A stretch of DNA of 60,149 nucleotides from Saccoglossus kowalevskii (Eukaryota > Hemichordata > Enteropneusta > Harrimaniidae): NCBI RefSeq assembly GCF_000003605.2, contig NW_003117559.1, positions 1-60,149 of the forward strand. Direction: 5' to 3'. This document shows, piece after piece, positions 1 to 13,500 of the stretch. The translations under genes were made by a program, and so were the position numbers. The notes below the pieces were generated by a model that was not told where the DNA came from, ran no database searches, and was given only the letters and a program-made list of their open reading frames with translations. How positions within the stretch are numbered: the stretch's first letter is position 1; each line of letters starts with the position of its first letter.

Positions 1-565
1 TCATGTCCCTGCTATGGTAATCTAAGATTGAATGGCAATTGCACTTTACATACACCCTAACCAACGTCTCTGGTATGGTAATCTAAGATTGAACGGCAAT
101 TGCACATTACATACACCATAACCAATGTCTCTGGTATGGTAATCTAATTTTGAACGGCATTTGCACATTACATACACCATAACCAATGTCCCTGGTATGG
201 TAATCTAAGAGTGAATGGCAATTGCACATTACATGCACCCTAACCAATGTCCCTGGTATGGTAATCTAAGATTGAATGGCAATTGCACATTGCATGCAAC
301 CTAACCAATGTCTCTGGTATGGTAATCTAAGAGTGAATGGCAATTGCACATTACATGCACCCTAACCAATGTCCCTGGTATGGTAATCTAAGAGTGAATG
401 GCAATTGCACATTACATACACCATAACCAATGTCTCTGGTATGGTAATCTAATATTGAACGGCAATTGCACATTACATACACCCTAACCAATGTCCCTGG
501 TATGGTAATCTAAGATTGAATGGCAATTGCACATTACATACACCATAACCAATGTCTCTGGTATG
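1..565 (+). repeat. Edge block, copy of 21,582-22,146
   Basis: Nine or so monomers with a distinctive order: GCTATGG, CACTTTAC, then two AACGGC units, one with CTAATTTTG and GGCATTTGC, then GCATGCAAC at 292. The same order occurs at offset 21,581 with only scattered differences. The copies part near 565/22,146, where CTAATATTG faces CTAATTTTG. Confidence 0.85.
71..131 (+). repeat. Reference monomer (phase definition k1-k61)
   Basis: This unit defines the phase used throughout: k1 is the T of TGGTATGG at 71 and the next unit starts at 132. Landmarks in the consensus are AATCTAAGATT at k10-20, GCAATTGC at k26-33, CCCTAACC at k46-53 and CCAAT at k52-56. A weak internal repeat is visible, ATGGTAAT at k5-12 and ATGGCAAT at k23-30 (7 of 8 bases, spaced 18). 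This unit itself carries the AACGGC and CCATAACC variants. Confidence 0.9.
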
Positions 566-2160
566 GTAATCTAATATTGAACGGCAATTGCTCATTACAT
601 ACACCATAACCAATGTCTCTGGTATAGTAATCTAAGATTGAATGGCAATTGTACATTACATACACCCTAACCGATGTCCCTGGTATGGTAATCTAAGATT
701 GAATGGCAATTGCACATTACATACACCATAACCAATGTCCCTGGTATGGTAATCTAAGAGTGAATGGCAATTGTACATTACATAAACCCTAACCAATGTC
801 CCTGGTATGGTAATCTAAGATTGAATGGCAATTGCACATTACATACACCCTAACCAATGTCCCTGGTATGGTAATCTAAGAGTGAATGGCAATTGCACAT
901 TACATGCACCCTAACCAATGTCCCTGGTATGGTAATCTAAGATTGAATGATAATTGCACATTACATGCAACCTAGCCAATGTCTCTGGTATGGTAATCTA
1001 AGAGTGAATGGCAATTGCACATTACATACACCCTAACCAATGTCCCTGGTATGGTAATCTAAGAGTGAATGGCAATTGCACATTACATACACCCTAACCA
1101 ATGTCCCTGGTATGGTAATCTAAGAGTGAATGGCAATTGCACATTACATCCACCCTAACCAATGTCCCTGGTATGGTAATCTAAGATTGAATGGCAATTG
1201 CACATTGCATGCAACCTAACCAATGTCTCTGGTATGGTAATCTAAGAGTGAACGGCAATTGCACATTACATGCACCCTAACCAATGTCCCTGGTATGGTA
1301 ATCTAAGAGTGAATGGCAATTGCACATTACATACACCCTAACCAATGTCCCTGGTATGGTAATCTAAGATTGAATGGCAATTGCACATTACATGCAACCT
1401 AACCAATGTCTCTGGTATGGTAATCTATGAGTGAATGGCAATTGCACATTACATACACCCTAACCAATGTCCCTGGTATGGTAATCTAAGATTGAATGGC
1501 AATTGCACATTACATGCAACCTAACCAATGTCTCTGGTATGGCAATCTAAGAGTGAATGGCAATTGTACATTACATACACCCTAACCAACGTCTCTGGTA
1601 TGGTAATCTAAGATTGAATGGCAATTGCACATTACATACACCCTAACCAATGTCTCTGGTATGGTAATCTAAGAGTGAATGGCAATTGCACATTACATGC
1701 AACCTAACCAATGTCTCTGGTATGGTAATCTAAGATTGAATGGCAATTGCACATTACATGCAACCTAACCAATGTCTCTGGTATGGTAATCTAAGATTGA
1801 ATGGCAATTGCACATTACATGCAACCTAACCAATGTCTCTGGTATGATAATCTAAGAGTGAATGGCAATTGCACAATACATGCAACCTAACCAATGTCTC
1901 TGGTATGGTAATCTAAGAGTGAATGGCAATTGCACATTACATGCAACCTAACCAATGTCTCTGGTATGGTAATCTAAGATTGAATGGCATTTGTACATTA
2001 CATGCACCCTAACCAATGTCCCTAGTATGGTAATCTAAGATTGAATGGTAATTGCACATTACATGCAACCTAACCAATGTCTCTGGTATGGTTATCTAAG
2101 ATTGAATGGCAATTGCACATTACATGCAACCTAACCAATGTCTCTGGTATGGTAATCTAA
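418..2160 (+). repeat. 1.7-kb cassette, copy 1
   Basis: Ordered markers are CTAATATTG units, GGTATAGTAATC (626), CATAAACCC (784), GAATGATAATT (about 937), GCATGCAAC (1207), CCCTAGTATGG with GGTAATTG (about 2030), and GGTTATC (2092). Copy 2 lies at 6,225-7,866 with offset 5,807, dropping to 5,746 after the loss of one 61-bp unit. Related copies lie at 12.2-13.3, 32.9-34.3 and 54.0-55.6 kb. Confidence 0.88.
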
Positions 2161-3050
2161 GATTGAATGGCAATTGCACATTACATACACCCTAACCAAT
2201 GTCTCTGGTATGGTAATCTAAGATTGAATGGCAATTGCACATTACATACACCCTAACCAATGTCCCTGGTGTTGTAATCTAAGATTGAATGGCAATTGCA
2301 CATTACATACACCCTAACCAATGTCCCTGGTATGGTAATCTAAGATTGAATGGCAATTGCACATTACATACACCATAACCAATGTCCCTGGTGTTGTAAT
2401 CTAAGATTGAATGGCAATTGCACATTACATACACCCTAACCAATGTCTCTGGTATGGTAATCTAAGATTGAATGGCAATTGCACATTACATACACCCTAA
2501 CCAATGTCCCTGGTGTTGTAATCTAAGATTGAATGGCAATTGCACATTACATACACCCTAACCAATGTCCTTCGTATATGGTAATCTATGAGTGAATGGC
2601 AATTGCACATTACATACACCCTAACTAATGTCCCTGGTATGGTAATCTAAGATTGAATGGCAATTGCACATTACATGCAACCTAACCAGTGTCTCTGGTA
2701 TGGCAATCTAAGAGTGAATGGCAATTGTACATTACATACACCCTAACCAATGTCCTTCGTATATGGTAATCTATGAGTGAATGGCAATTGCACATTACAT
2801 ACACCCTAACCAATGTCCCTGGTATGGTAATCTAAGATTGAATGGCAATTGCACATTACATGCAACCTAACCAATGTCTCTGGTATGGCTATCTAATAGT
2901 GAATGGCAATTGTACATTACATACACCCTAACCAACGTCTCTGGTATGGTAATCTAAGATTGAACGGCAATTGCACATTACATACACCATAACCAATGTC
3001 TCTGGTATGGTAATCTAATTTTGAACGGCATTTGCACATTACATACACCC
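2160..3050 (+). repeat. GTGTTG / 63-mer cassette
   Basis: GGTGTTGTAATC units at about 2270, 2391 and 2513 are followed by TTCGTATATGG 63-mers (TTCG at 2571 and 2756) and a GGCTATCTAATAG unit (2889). The same order is found at offset 40,263 (42.46-43.26 kb) and 42,656 (44.86-45.66 kb). The GGCTATCTAATAG unit also recurs at 41,188. Confidence 0.88.
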
Positions 3051-4740
3051 TAACCAATGTCTCTGGTATGGTAATCTAAGAGTGAATGGCAATTGCACAT
3101 TACATACACCCTAACCAATGTCCCTGGTATGGTAATCTAAGAGTGAATGGCAATTGCACATTACATACACCATAACCAATGTCCCTGGTATGGTAATATA
3201 AGATTGAATGGCAATTGCACATTACATACACCCTAACCAATGTCCCTGGTATGATTATCTAAGAGTGAATGGCAATTGCACATTACATACACCCTAACCA
3301 ATGTCTCTGGTATGGTAATCTAAGAGTGAATGGCAATTGTACATTACATACACCCTAACCAATGTCCCTGGTATGGTAATCTAAGAGTGAATGGCAATTG
3401 TACATTACATACACCCTAACCAATGTCCCTGGTATGGTAATCTAAGAGTGAATGGCAATTGTACATTACATACACCCTAACCAATGTCCCTGGTATGGTA
3501 ATCTAAGAGTGAATGGCAATTGTACATTACATGCAACCTAACCAATGTCTCTGGTATGGTAATCTAAGATTGAATGGCAATTGCACATTACATGCAACCT
3601 AACCAATGTCTCTGGTATGGTAATCTAAGATTGAATGGCAATTGCACATTACATGCAACCTAACCAATGTCCCTGGTATGGTAATCTAAGATTGAATGGC
3701 AATTGTACATTACATGCAACCTAACCAATGTCTCTGGTATGGTAATCTAAGATTGAATGGCAATTGCACATTACATGCAACCTAACCAATGTCTCTGGTA
3801 TGGTAATCTAAGATTGAATGGCAATTGTACATTACATGCACCCTAACCAATGTCCCTAGTATGGTAATCTAAGATTGAATGGTAATTGCACATTACATGC
3901 AACCTAACCAATGTCTATGGTATGGTAATCTAAGATTGAATGGCAATTGCACATTACATGCAACCTAACCAATGTCTCTGGTATGGTAATCTAAGATTGA
4001 ATGGCAATTGCACATTACATGCAACCTAACCAATGTCTCTGGTATGGTAATCTAAGATTGAATGGCAATTGCACATTACATGCAACCTAACCAATGTCCC
4101 TGGTATGGTAATCTAAGATTGAATGGCAATTGTACATTACATGCAACCTAACCAATGTCTCTGGTATGGTAATCTAAGATTGAATGGCAATTGCACATTA
4201 CATGCAATCTAACCAATGTCTCTGGTATGGTAATCTAAGATTGAATGGCAATTGTACATTACATGCACCCTAACCAATGTCCCTAGTATAGTAATCTAAG
4301 ATTGAATGGTAATTGCACATTACATGCAACCTAACCAATGTCTCTGGTATGGTAATCTAAGATTGAATGGCAATTGCACATTACATGCAACCTAACCAAT
4401 GTCTCTGGTATGGTAATCTAAGATTGAATGGCAATTGCACATTACATGCAACCTAACCAATGTCTCTGGTATGGTAATCTAAGATTGAATGGCAATTGCA
4501 CATTACATGCAACCTAACCAATGTCTCTGGTACGGTAATCTAAGATTGAATGGCAATTGTACATTACATGCACCCTAACCAATGTCCCTAGTATGGTAAT
4601 CTAAGATTGAATGGTAATTGCACATTACATGCAACCTAACCAATGTCTCTGGTATGGTTATCTAAGATTGAATGGCAATTGCACATTACATGCAACCTAA
4701 CCAATGTCTCTGGTATGGTAATCAAAGATTGAATGGCAAT
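3050..4740 (+). repeat. Homogeneous 61-mer stretch, CATGCAACC type
   Basis: Regular 61-bp units without 63-mers. From about 3,300 there is a run of TGTACATT units, then from 3,530 mostly CATGCAACC plus GTCTCT units. CCCTAGTATGG with GGTAATTG recurs at about 3,855, 4,285 and 4,590 (roughly seven and five monomers apart), so short heptamer- and pentamer-like repeats underlie the stretch. Confidence 0.8.
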
Positions 4741-5335
4741 TGCACATTACATACACCCTAACCAATGTCCCTGGTATGGTAATCTAAGATTGAATGGCAA
4801 TTGCACATTACATACACCCTAACCAATCAATGTCTCTGGTATGGTAATCTAAGATTGAATGGCAATTGTACATTACATACACCCTAACCAATGTCCCTGG
4901 CATGGCAATCTAAGATTGAATGGCAATTACACATTATATACACTCTAACCAATGTCCTTGGTACGGCAATCTAAGATTGAATGGCAATTTCACATTACAC
5001 ACACCTTAACCAATGTCCCTGGTACGGCAATCTAAGATTGAATGGCAATTACACATTATATATACTCTAACCAATGTCCTTGGTACGGCAATCTAAGATT
5101 GAATGGCAATTGCACATTACATTCACCATAACCAATGTTTCTGGTACGGCAATCTAAGATTGAATGGCAATTGCACATTACATACACCCTAGCCGATGTC
5201 CCTGGTACGGTAATCTAAGAGTGAATGGCAATTACACATTATATACACTCTAACCAATGTCCTTGGTACGGCAATCTAAGATTGAATGGCAATTTCACAT
5301 TACATACACCCTAGCTGATGTTCTTCGTATAGAAA
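4740..5335 (+). repeat. TACGGCAATC subfamily block, copy of 46.54-47.13 kb
   Basis: Contains a 65-bp unit with a duplicated CAAT (CCAATCAATG, 4,824 onward), then diverged units with CCTTGGTACGGC, ATTACACATTATA and CACTCTAACC, and a private CATTCACC (5,118). All these markers recur at constant offset 41,802. The block ends in a mosaic monomer at 5,312-5,345. Confidence 0.9.
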
Positions 5336-6225
5336 TCTATGAGTGAATGGCAATTGCACATTACATACACCCTAACTAATGTCCCTGGTATGGTAATCTA
5401 TGATTGAATGGCAATTGCACATTACATACAACCTAACCAACGTCCCTGGTATGGTAATCTAAGATTGAATGCCAATTGCACATTACATGCAACCTAACCA
5501 ATGTCTCTGGTATGGCAATCTAAGAGTGAATGGCAATTGTACATTACATACACCCTAACCAATGTCCTTCGTATATGGTAATCTATGAGTGAATGGCAAT
5601 TGCACATTACATACACCCTAACCAATGTCCCTGGTATGGTAATCTAAGATTGAATGGCAATTGCACATTACATGCAACCTAACCAATGTCTCTGGTATGG
5701 CAATCTAAGAGTGAATGGCAATTGTGCATTACATACACCCTAACCAACGTCTCTGGTATGGTAATCTAAGATTGAATGGCAATTGCACATTACATACACC
5801 ATAACCAATGTCTCTGGTATGGTAATCTAAGATTGAATGGCAATTGCACTTTACATACACCCTAACCAACGTCTCTGGTATGGTAATCTAAGATTGAACG
5901 GCAATTGCACATTACATACACCATAACCAATGTCTCTGTTATGGTAATCTAATTTTGAACGGCATTTGCACATTACATACACCATAACCAATGTCCCTGG
6001 TATGGTAATATAAGATTGAATGGCAATTGCACATTACATACACCCTAACCAATGTCCCTGGTATGATAATCTAAGAGTGAATGGCAATTGCACATTACAT
6101 ACACCCTAACCAATGTCCTTCGTAAATGGAAATCTAAGATTGAATGGCAATTGCACATTACATACACCCTAACCAATGTCCCTGCTATGGTAATCTAAGA
6201 TTGAATGGCAATTGCACATTACATA
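5335..6225 (+). repeat. Block duplicated at 20.74-21.63 kb
   Basis: Private markers GAATGCCAATTG (5,471), CACTTTAC, CTAATTTTG with GGCATTTGC, TTCGTAAATGGAAATC (about 6,119) and GCTATGG (6,185) all recur at offset 15,408. It contains 63-bp units at TTCG 5,568 and at about 6,119. Confidence 0.9.
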
Positions 6226-8270
6226 CACCATAACCAATGTCTCTGGTATGGTAATCTAATATTGAACGGCAATTGCACATTACATACACCCTAACCAATG
6301 TCCCTGGTATGGTAATCTAAGATTGAATGGCAATTGCACATTACATACACCATAACCAATGTCTCTGGTATGGTAATCTAATATTGAACGGCAATTGCAC
6401 ATTACATACACCATAACCAATGTCCCTGGTATAGTAATCTAAGATTGAATGGCAATTGTACATTACATACACCCTAACCGATGTCCCTGGTATGGTAATC
6501 TAAGATTGAATGGCAATTGCACATTACATACACCATAACCAATGTCCCTGGTATGGTAATCTAAGAGTGAATGGCAATTGTACATTACATAAACCCTAAC
6601 CAATGTCCCTGGTATGGTAATCTAAGATTGAATGGCAATTGCACATTACATACACCCTAACCAATGTCCCTGGTATGGTAATCTAAGAGTGAATGGCAAT
6701 TGCACATTACATGCACCCTAACCAATGTCCCTGGTATGGTAATCTAAGATTGAATGATAATTGCACATTACATGCAACCTAGCCAATGTCTCTGGTATGG
6801 TAATCTAAGAGTGAATGGCAATTGCACATTACATACACCCTAACCAATGTCCCTGGTATGGTAATCTAAGAGTGAATGGCAATTGCACATTACATACACC
6901 CTAACCAATGTCCCTGGTATGGTAATCTAAGAGTGAATGGCAATTGCACATTACATGCACCCTAACCAATGTCCCTGGTATGGTAATCTAAGATTGAATG
7001 GCAATTGCACATTGCATGCAACCTAACCAATGTCTCTGGTATGGTAATCTAAGAGTGAATGGCAATTGCACATTACATGCACCCTAACCAATGTCCCTGG
7101 TATGGTAATCTAAGAGTGAATGGCAATTGCACATTACATACACCCTAACCAATGTCCCTGGTATGGTAATCTAAGATTGAATGGCAATTGCACATTACAT
7201 GCAACCTAACCAATGTCTCTGGTATGGTAATCTATGAGTGAATGGCAATTGCACATTACATACACCCTAACCAATGTCCCTGGTATGGTAATCTAAGATT
7301 GAATGGCAATTGCACATTACATGCAACCTAACCAATGTCTCTGGTATGGCAATCTAAGAGTGAATGGCAATTGTACATTACATACACCCTAACCAACGTC
7401 TCTGGTATGGTAATCTAAGATTGAATGGCAATTGCACATTACATACACCCTAACCAATGTCTCTGGTATGGTAATCTAAGAGTGAATGGCAATTGCACAT
7501 TACATGCAACCTAACCAATGTCTCTGGTATGGTAATCTAAGATTGAACGGCAATTGCACATTACATGCAACCTAACCAATGTCTCTGGTATGATAATCTA
7601 AGAGTGAATGGCAATTGCACATTACATGCAACCTAACCAATGTCTCTGGTATGGTAATCTAAGAGTGAATGGCAATTGCACATTACATGCAACCTAACCA
7701 ATGTCTCTGGTATGGTAATCTAAGATTGAATGGCAATTGTACATTACATGCACCCTAACCAATGTCCCTAGTATGGTAATCTAAGATTGAATGGTAATTG
7801 CACATTACATGCAACCTAACCAATGTCTCTGGTATGGTTATCTAAGATTGAATGGCAATTGCACATTACATGCAACCTAACCAATGTCTCTGGTATGGTA
7901 ATCTAAGAGTGAATGGCAATTGCACATTACATACACCCTAACCAATGTCCCTGGTATGGTAATCTAAGAGTGAATGACAATTGCACATTACATACACCCT
8001 AACCAACGTCTCTGGTATGGTAATCAAAGATTGAATGGCAATTGCACATTACATACACCCTAACCAATGTCCCTGGTATGGTAATCTAAGATTGAATGGC
8101 AATTGCACGTTACATACACCCTAACCAATGTCTCTGGTATGGTAATCTAAGATTGAATGGCAATTGTACATTACATACACCCTAACCAATGTCCCTGGTA
8201 TGGTAATCTAAGATTGAATGGCAATTGTACATTACATACACCCTAACCAATGTCCCTGGTATGGCAATCT
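6225..8270 (+). repeat. 1.7-kb cassette, copy 2, and CATGCAACC run
   Basis: GGTATAGTAATC (6,433), CATAAACCC (6,591), GAATGATAATT (6,756), GCATGCAAC (7,014), GGTTATC (7,838) and GGTAATCAAAG (8,025) follow the order seen in the first 2.1 kb and again near 12.3-13.3, 33-34.3 and 54-55.6 kb. Measured offsets are 47,851 then 47,912 to the 54-kb copy, and 26,205 then 26,266 to the 33-kb copy. Both steps equal one monomer. Confidence 0.88.
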
Positions 8271-10020
8271 AAGATTGAATGGCAATTACACATTATATAT
8301 ACTCTAACCAATGTCCTTGGTACGGCAATCTAAGATTGAATGGCAATTTCACATTACATACACCCTAACCAATGTCTCTGGTATGGTAATCTAAGATTGA
8401 ATGGCAATTGTACATTACATACACCCTAACCAATGTCTCTGGTATGGTAATCTAATATTGAACGGCAATTGCACATTACATACACCCTAACCAATGTCCC
8501 TGGTATGGTAATCTAAGATTGAATGGCAATTGCACATTATATACAGCCTAACCAATGTCTCTGGTATGGTAATCTAAGAGTGAATGGCAATTGCACATTA
8601 CATACACCCTAACCAATGTCCCTGGTATGGTAATCTAATATTGAATGGCAATTGTACATTACATACACCCTAACCAATGTCCTTCGTATATGGTAATCTA
8701 TGAGTGAATGGCAATTGCACATTACATACACCCTAACCAATGTCCCTGGTATGGTAATCTAAGATTGAATGGCAATTGCACATTACATACACCCTAACCA
8801 ATGTCCCTGGTATGGTAATCTAATTTTGAATGGCAATTGCACATTACATGCAACCTAACCAATGTCTCTGGTATGGCAATCTAAGAGTGAATGGCAATTG
8901 CACATTACATGCACCCTAACCAATGTCCCTGGTATGGTAATCTAAGATTGAATGGCAATTGCACATTGCATGCAACCTAACCAATGTCTCTGGTATGGTA
9001 ATCTAAGAGTGAATGGCAATTGCACATTACATGCGCCCTAACCAATGTCCCTGGTATGGTAATCTAAGAGTGAATGGCAATTGCACATTACATACACCCT
9101 AACCAATGTCCCTGGTATGGTAATCTAAGATTGAATGGCAATTGCACATTACATGCAACCTAACCAATGTCTCTGGTATGGTAATCTAAGATTGAATGGC
9201 AATTGCACATTACATACACCCTAACCAATGTCCCTGGTATGGTAATCTAAGATTGAATGGCAATTGCACATTACATGCAACCTAACCAATGTCTCTGGTA
9301 TGGCAATCTAAGAGTGAATGGCAATTGTACATTACATACACCCTAACCAACGTCTCTGGTATGGTAATCTAAGATTGAATGGCAATTGCACATTACATAC
9401 ACCCTAACCAATGTCATTCGTATATGGTAATCTAAGATTGAATGGCAATTGTACATTACATACACCCTAACCAATGTCTCTGGTATGGTAATCTAAGATT
9501 GAATGGCAATTGCACATTATATACAGCCTAACCAATGTCTCTGGTATGGTAATCTAAGAGTGAATGGCAATTGCACATTACATACACCCTAACCAATGTC
9601 CCTGGTATGGTAATCTAATATTGAATGGCAATTGTACATTACATACACCCTAACCAATGTCCTTCGTATATGGTAATCTATGAGTGAATGGCAATTGCAC
9701 ATTACATACACCCTAACCAATGTCCCTGGTATGGTAATCTAAGATTGAATGGCAATTGCACATTACATACACCCTAACCAATGTCCCTGGTATGGTAATC
9801 TAATTTTGAATGGCAATTGCACATTACATGCAACCTAACCAATGTCTCTGGTATGGCAATCTAAGAGTGAATGGCAATTGCACATTACATGCACCCTAAC
9901 CAATGTCCCTGGTATGGTATCTAAGATTGAATGGCAATTGCACATTGCATGCACCTAACCATGTCTCTGGTATGGTAATCTAGAGTGAATGGCAATTGCA
10001 CATTACATGCGCCCTACCAA
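8270..10020 (+). repeat. 980-bp tandem duplication
   Basis: After a short TACGG fragment (8,262-8,350), the order CATTATATACAGCC, CTAATATTG, TTCGTATATGG, CTAATTTTG, GCATGCAAC appears twice, at 8,400-8,980 and 9,380-9,960, with constant spacing of 980 (sixteen monomers plus 4 bases from two 63-mers). The end of the second copy, 9,917-10,016, has lost five single A bases relative to the first. Confidence 0.87.
9917..10016 (+). other. Indel cluster (probable sequence error)
   Basis: Within about 100 bases five AA pairs are reduced to A (near 9,919, 9,952, 9,960, 9,982 and 10,016). The paralogous stretch about 980 bases upstream is intact at each position. Such one-directional loss is typical of uncorrected read error. 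A real mutation hotspot is less likely. Confidence 0.75.
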
Positions 10021-12200
10021 TGTCCCTGGTATGGCAATTTAAGATTGAATGGCAATTGCACATTACATACACCCTAACCAATGTCCCTGGTATGGTAATC
10101 TAAGAGTGAATGGCAATTGCACATTACATGCAACCTAACCAATGTCTCTGGTATGGCTATCTAATAGTGAATGGCAATTGTACATTACATACACCCTAAC
10201 CAACGTCTCTGGTATGGTAATCTAAGATTGAATGGCAATTGCACATTACATACACCATAACCAATGTCTCTGGTATGGTAATCTAATATTGAACGGCAAT
10301 TGCACATTACATACACCATAACCAATGTCCCTGGTATAGTAATCTAAGATTGAATTGCAATTGCACATTACATACACCATAACCAATGTCTCTGGTATGG
10401 TAATCTAATATTGAACGGCAATTGCACATTACATACACCCTAACCAATGTTTCTGGTACGGCAATCTAAGATTGAATGGCAATTGCACATTACATACACG
10501 CTAACCAATGTCCCTGGTATGGTAATCTAAGATTGAATGGCAATTGCACATTACATACACCCTAACCAATGTCCCTGGTATGGTAATCTAAGATTGAATG
10601 GCAATTGTACATTACATACACCCTAACCAATGTCTCTGGTATGGTAATCTAAGATTGAATGGCAATTGCACATTACATACACCCTAACCAATGTCCCTGG
10701 TATGGCAATCTAAGAGTGAATGGCAATTGCACATTACACACACCCTAACCAATGTCCCTGGTATGGTAATCTAAGAGTGAATGGCAATTGCACATTACAT
10801 ACACTCTAACCAATGTCATTCGTATATGGTAATCTAAGAGTGAATGGCAATTGCACATTACATACACCCTAACCAATGTCCCTGGTATGGTAATCTAAGA
10901 GTGAATGGCAATTGCACATTACACACACCCTAACCAATGTCCCTGGTATGGTAATCTAAGAGTGAATGGCAATTGCACATTACATACACTCTAACCAATG
11001 TCATTCGTATATGGTAATCTAAGATTGAATGGCAATTGCACATTACATACACCCTAACCAATGTCCCTGGTATGGTAATCTAAGAGTGAGTGGCAATTGC
11101 ACATAACATACACCCTAACCAATGTCCCTGGCATAGTAATCTAAGATTGAATGGCAATTGCACATTACATACACCCTAGCTAATGTCCCTGGCATAGTAA
11201 TCTAAGAGTGAATGGCAATTGCACATTACATACACCCTAACCAATGTCCCTGGTATGATAATCTAAGAGTGAAAGGCAATTGCACATTACATACACCCTA
11301 ACCAATGTCCTTCGTAAATGGTAATCTAAGATTGAATGGCAATTGCATATTACATACACCTTAACCAATGTCCCTGGTATGGTAATCTAAGATTGAATGG
11401 CAATTGTACATTACATACACCCTAACCAATGTCTCTGGTATGGTAATCTAAGATTGAATGGCAATTGCACATTACATACACCCTAACCAATGTCCCTGGT
11501 ATGGTAATCTAAGAGTGAATGGCAATTGCACATTACACACACCCTAACCAATGTCCCTGGTATGGTAATCTAAGAGTGAATGGCAATTGCACATTACATA
11601 CACTCTAACCAATGTCATTCGTATATGGTAATCTAAGATTGAATGGCAATTGCACATTACATACACCCTAACCAATGTCTCTGGTATGGTAATCTAAGAG
11701 TGAATGGCAATTGCACATTACATACACCCTAACCAATGTCCCTGGTATGGTAATCTAAGAGTGAATGGCAATTGCACATTACATACACCCTAACCAATGT
11801 CCCTGGTATGGTAATCTAAGATTGAATGGCAATTGCACATTACATACACCCTAACCAATGTCCCTGGTATGGTAATCTAAGAGTGAATGGCAATTGCACA
11901 TTACATACACCCTAACCAATGTCTCTGGTATGGTAATCTAAGAGTGAATGGCAATTGCACATTACATACACCCTAACCAATGTCCCTGGTATGGTAATCT
12001 AAGAGTGAATGGCAATTGCACATTACATACACCCTAACCAATGTCCCTGGTTTGGTAATCTAAGAGTGAATGGCAATTGCACATTACATACACCCTAACC
12101 AATGTCCCTGGTATGGTAATCTAAGATTGAATGGCCAATTGCACATTACATACACCCTAACCCATGTCCCTGGTATGGTAATCTAAGAGTGAATGGCAAT
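10020..12200 (+). repeat. Regular 61-mers with TTACACACACC and CATTCG units
   Basis: Mostly near-consensus units alternating at k19. TTACACACACC marks units at 10,738, 10,923 and 11,537, each followed within two units by a GTCATTCGTATATGG 63-mer. Spacings of 185 and 614 equal three and ten units allowing for the 63-mers, showing small local duplications. A TTCGTAAATGG 63-mer sits near 11,311. Confidence 0.8.
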
Positions 12201-13500
12201 TGCACATTACATACACCCTAACCAATGTCCCTGGTATGGTAATCTAAGAGTGAATGGCAATTGCACATTACATGCACCCTAACCAATGTCCCTGGTATGG
12301 TAATCTAAGATTGAATGGCAATTGCACATTGCATGCAACCTAACCAATGTCTCTGGTATGGTAATCTAAGAGTGAATGGCAATTGCACATTACATGCAAC
12401 CTAACCAATGTCTCTGGTATGGTAATCTAAGATTGAATGGCAATTGCACATTACATACACCCTAACCAATGTCCCTGGTATGGTAATCTAAGATTGAATG
12501 GCAATTGCACATTACATGCAACCTAACCAATGTCTCTGGTATGGCAATCTAAGAGTGAATGGCAATTTTACATTACATACACCCTAACCAACGTCTCTGG
12601 TATGGTAATTTAAGATTGAATGGCAATTGCACATTACATACACCCTAACCAATGTCTCTGGTATGGTAATCAAAGAGTGAATGGCAATTGCACATTACAT
12701 GCAACCTAACCAATGTCTCTGGTATGGTAATCTAAGATTGAATGGCAATTGCACATTACATGCAACCTAACCAATGTCTCTGGTATGGTAATCTAAGATT
12801 GAATGGCAATTGCACATTACATGCAACCTAACCAATGTCTCTGGTATGATAATCTAAGAGTGAATGGCAATTGCACATTACATGCAACCTAACCAATGTC
12901 TCTGGTATGGTAATCTAAGAGTGAATGGCAATTGCACATTACATGCAACCTAACCAATGTCTCTGGTATGGTAATCTAAGATTGAATGGCAATTGTACAT
13001 TACATGCACCCTAACCAATGTCCCTAGTATGGTAATCTAAGATTGAATGGTAATTGCACATTACATGCAACCTAACCAATGTCTCTGGTATGGTTATCTA
13101 AGATTGAATGGCAATTGCACATTACATGCAACCTAACCAATGTCTCTGGTATGGTAATCTAAGAGTGAATGGCAATTGCACATTACATACACCCTAACCA
13201 ATGTCCCTGGTATGGTAATCTAAGAGTGAATGGCAATTGCACATTACATACACCCTAACCAATGTCTCTGGTATGGTAATCAAAGATTGAATGGCAATTG
13301 CACATTACATACACCCTAACCAATGTCCCTGGTATGGTAATCTAAGATTGAATGGCAATTGCACATTACATACACCCTAACCAATGTCTCTGGTATGGTA
13401 ATCTAAGATTGAATGGCAATTGTACATTACATACACCCTAACCAATGTCCCTGGTATGGTAATCTAAGATTGAATGGCAATTGTACATTACATACACCCT
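12200..13500 (+). repeat. CATGCAACC cassette, copy 3
   Basis: GCATGCAAC (12,331), GGTATGATAATC (12,848), GGTTATC (13,094) and GGTAATCAAAG (13,281) match the 7-8.3-kb copy (offset 5,317 then 5,256) and the 33.2-34.45-kb copy (offset 21,010). The two offsets within each comparison differ by one or no monomer. Confidence 0.85.
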
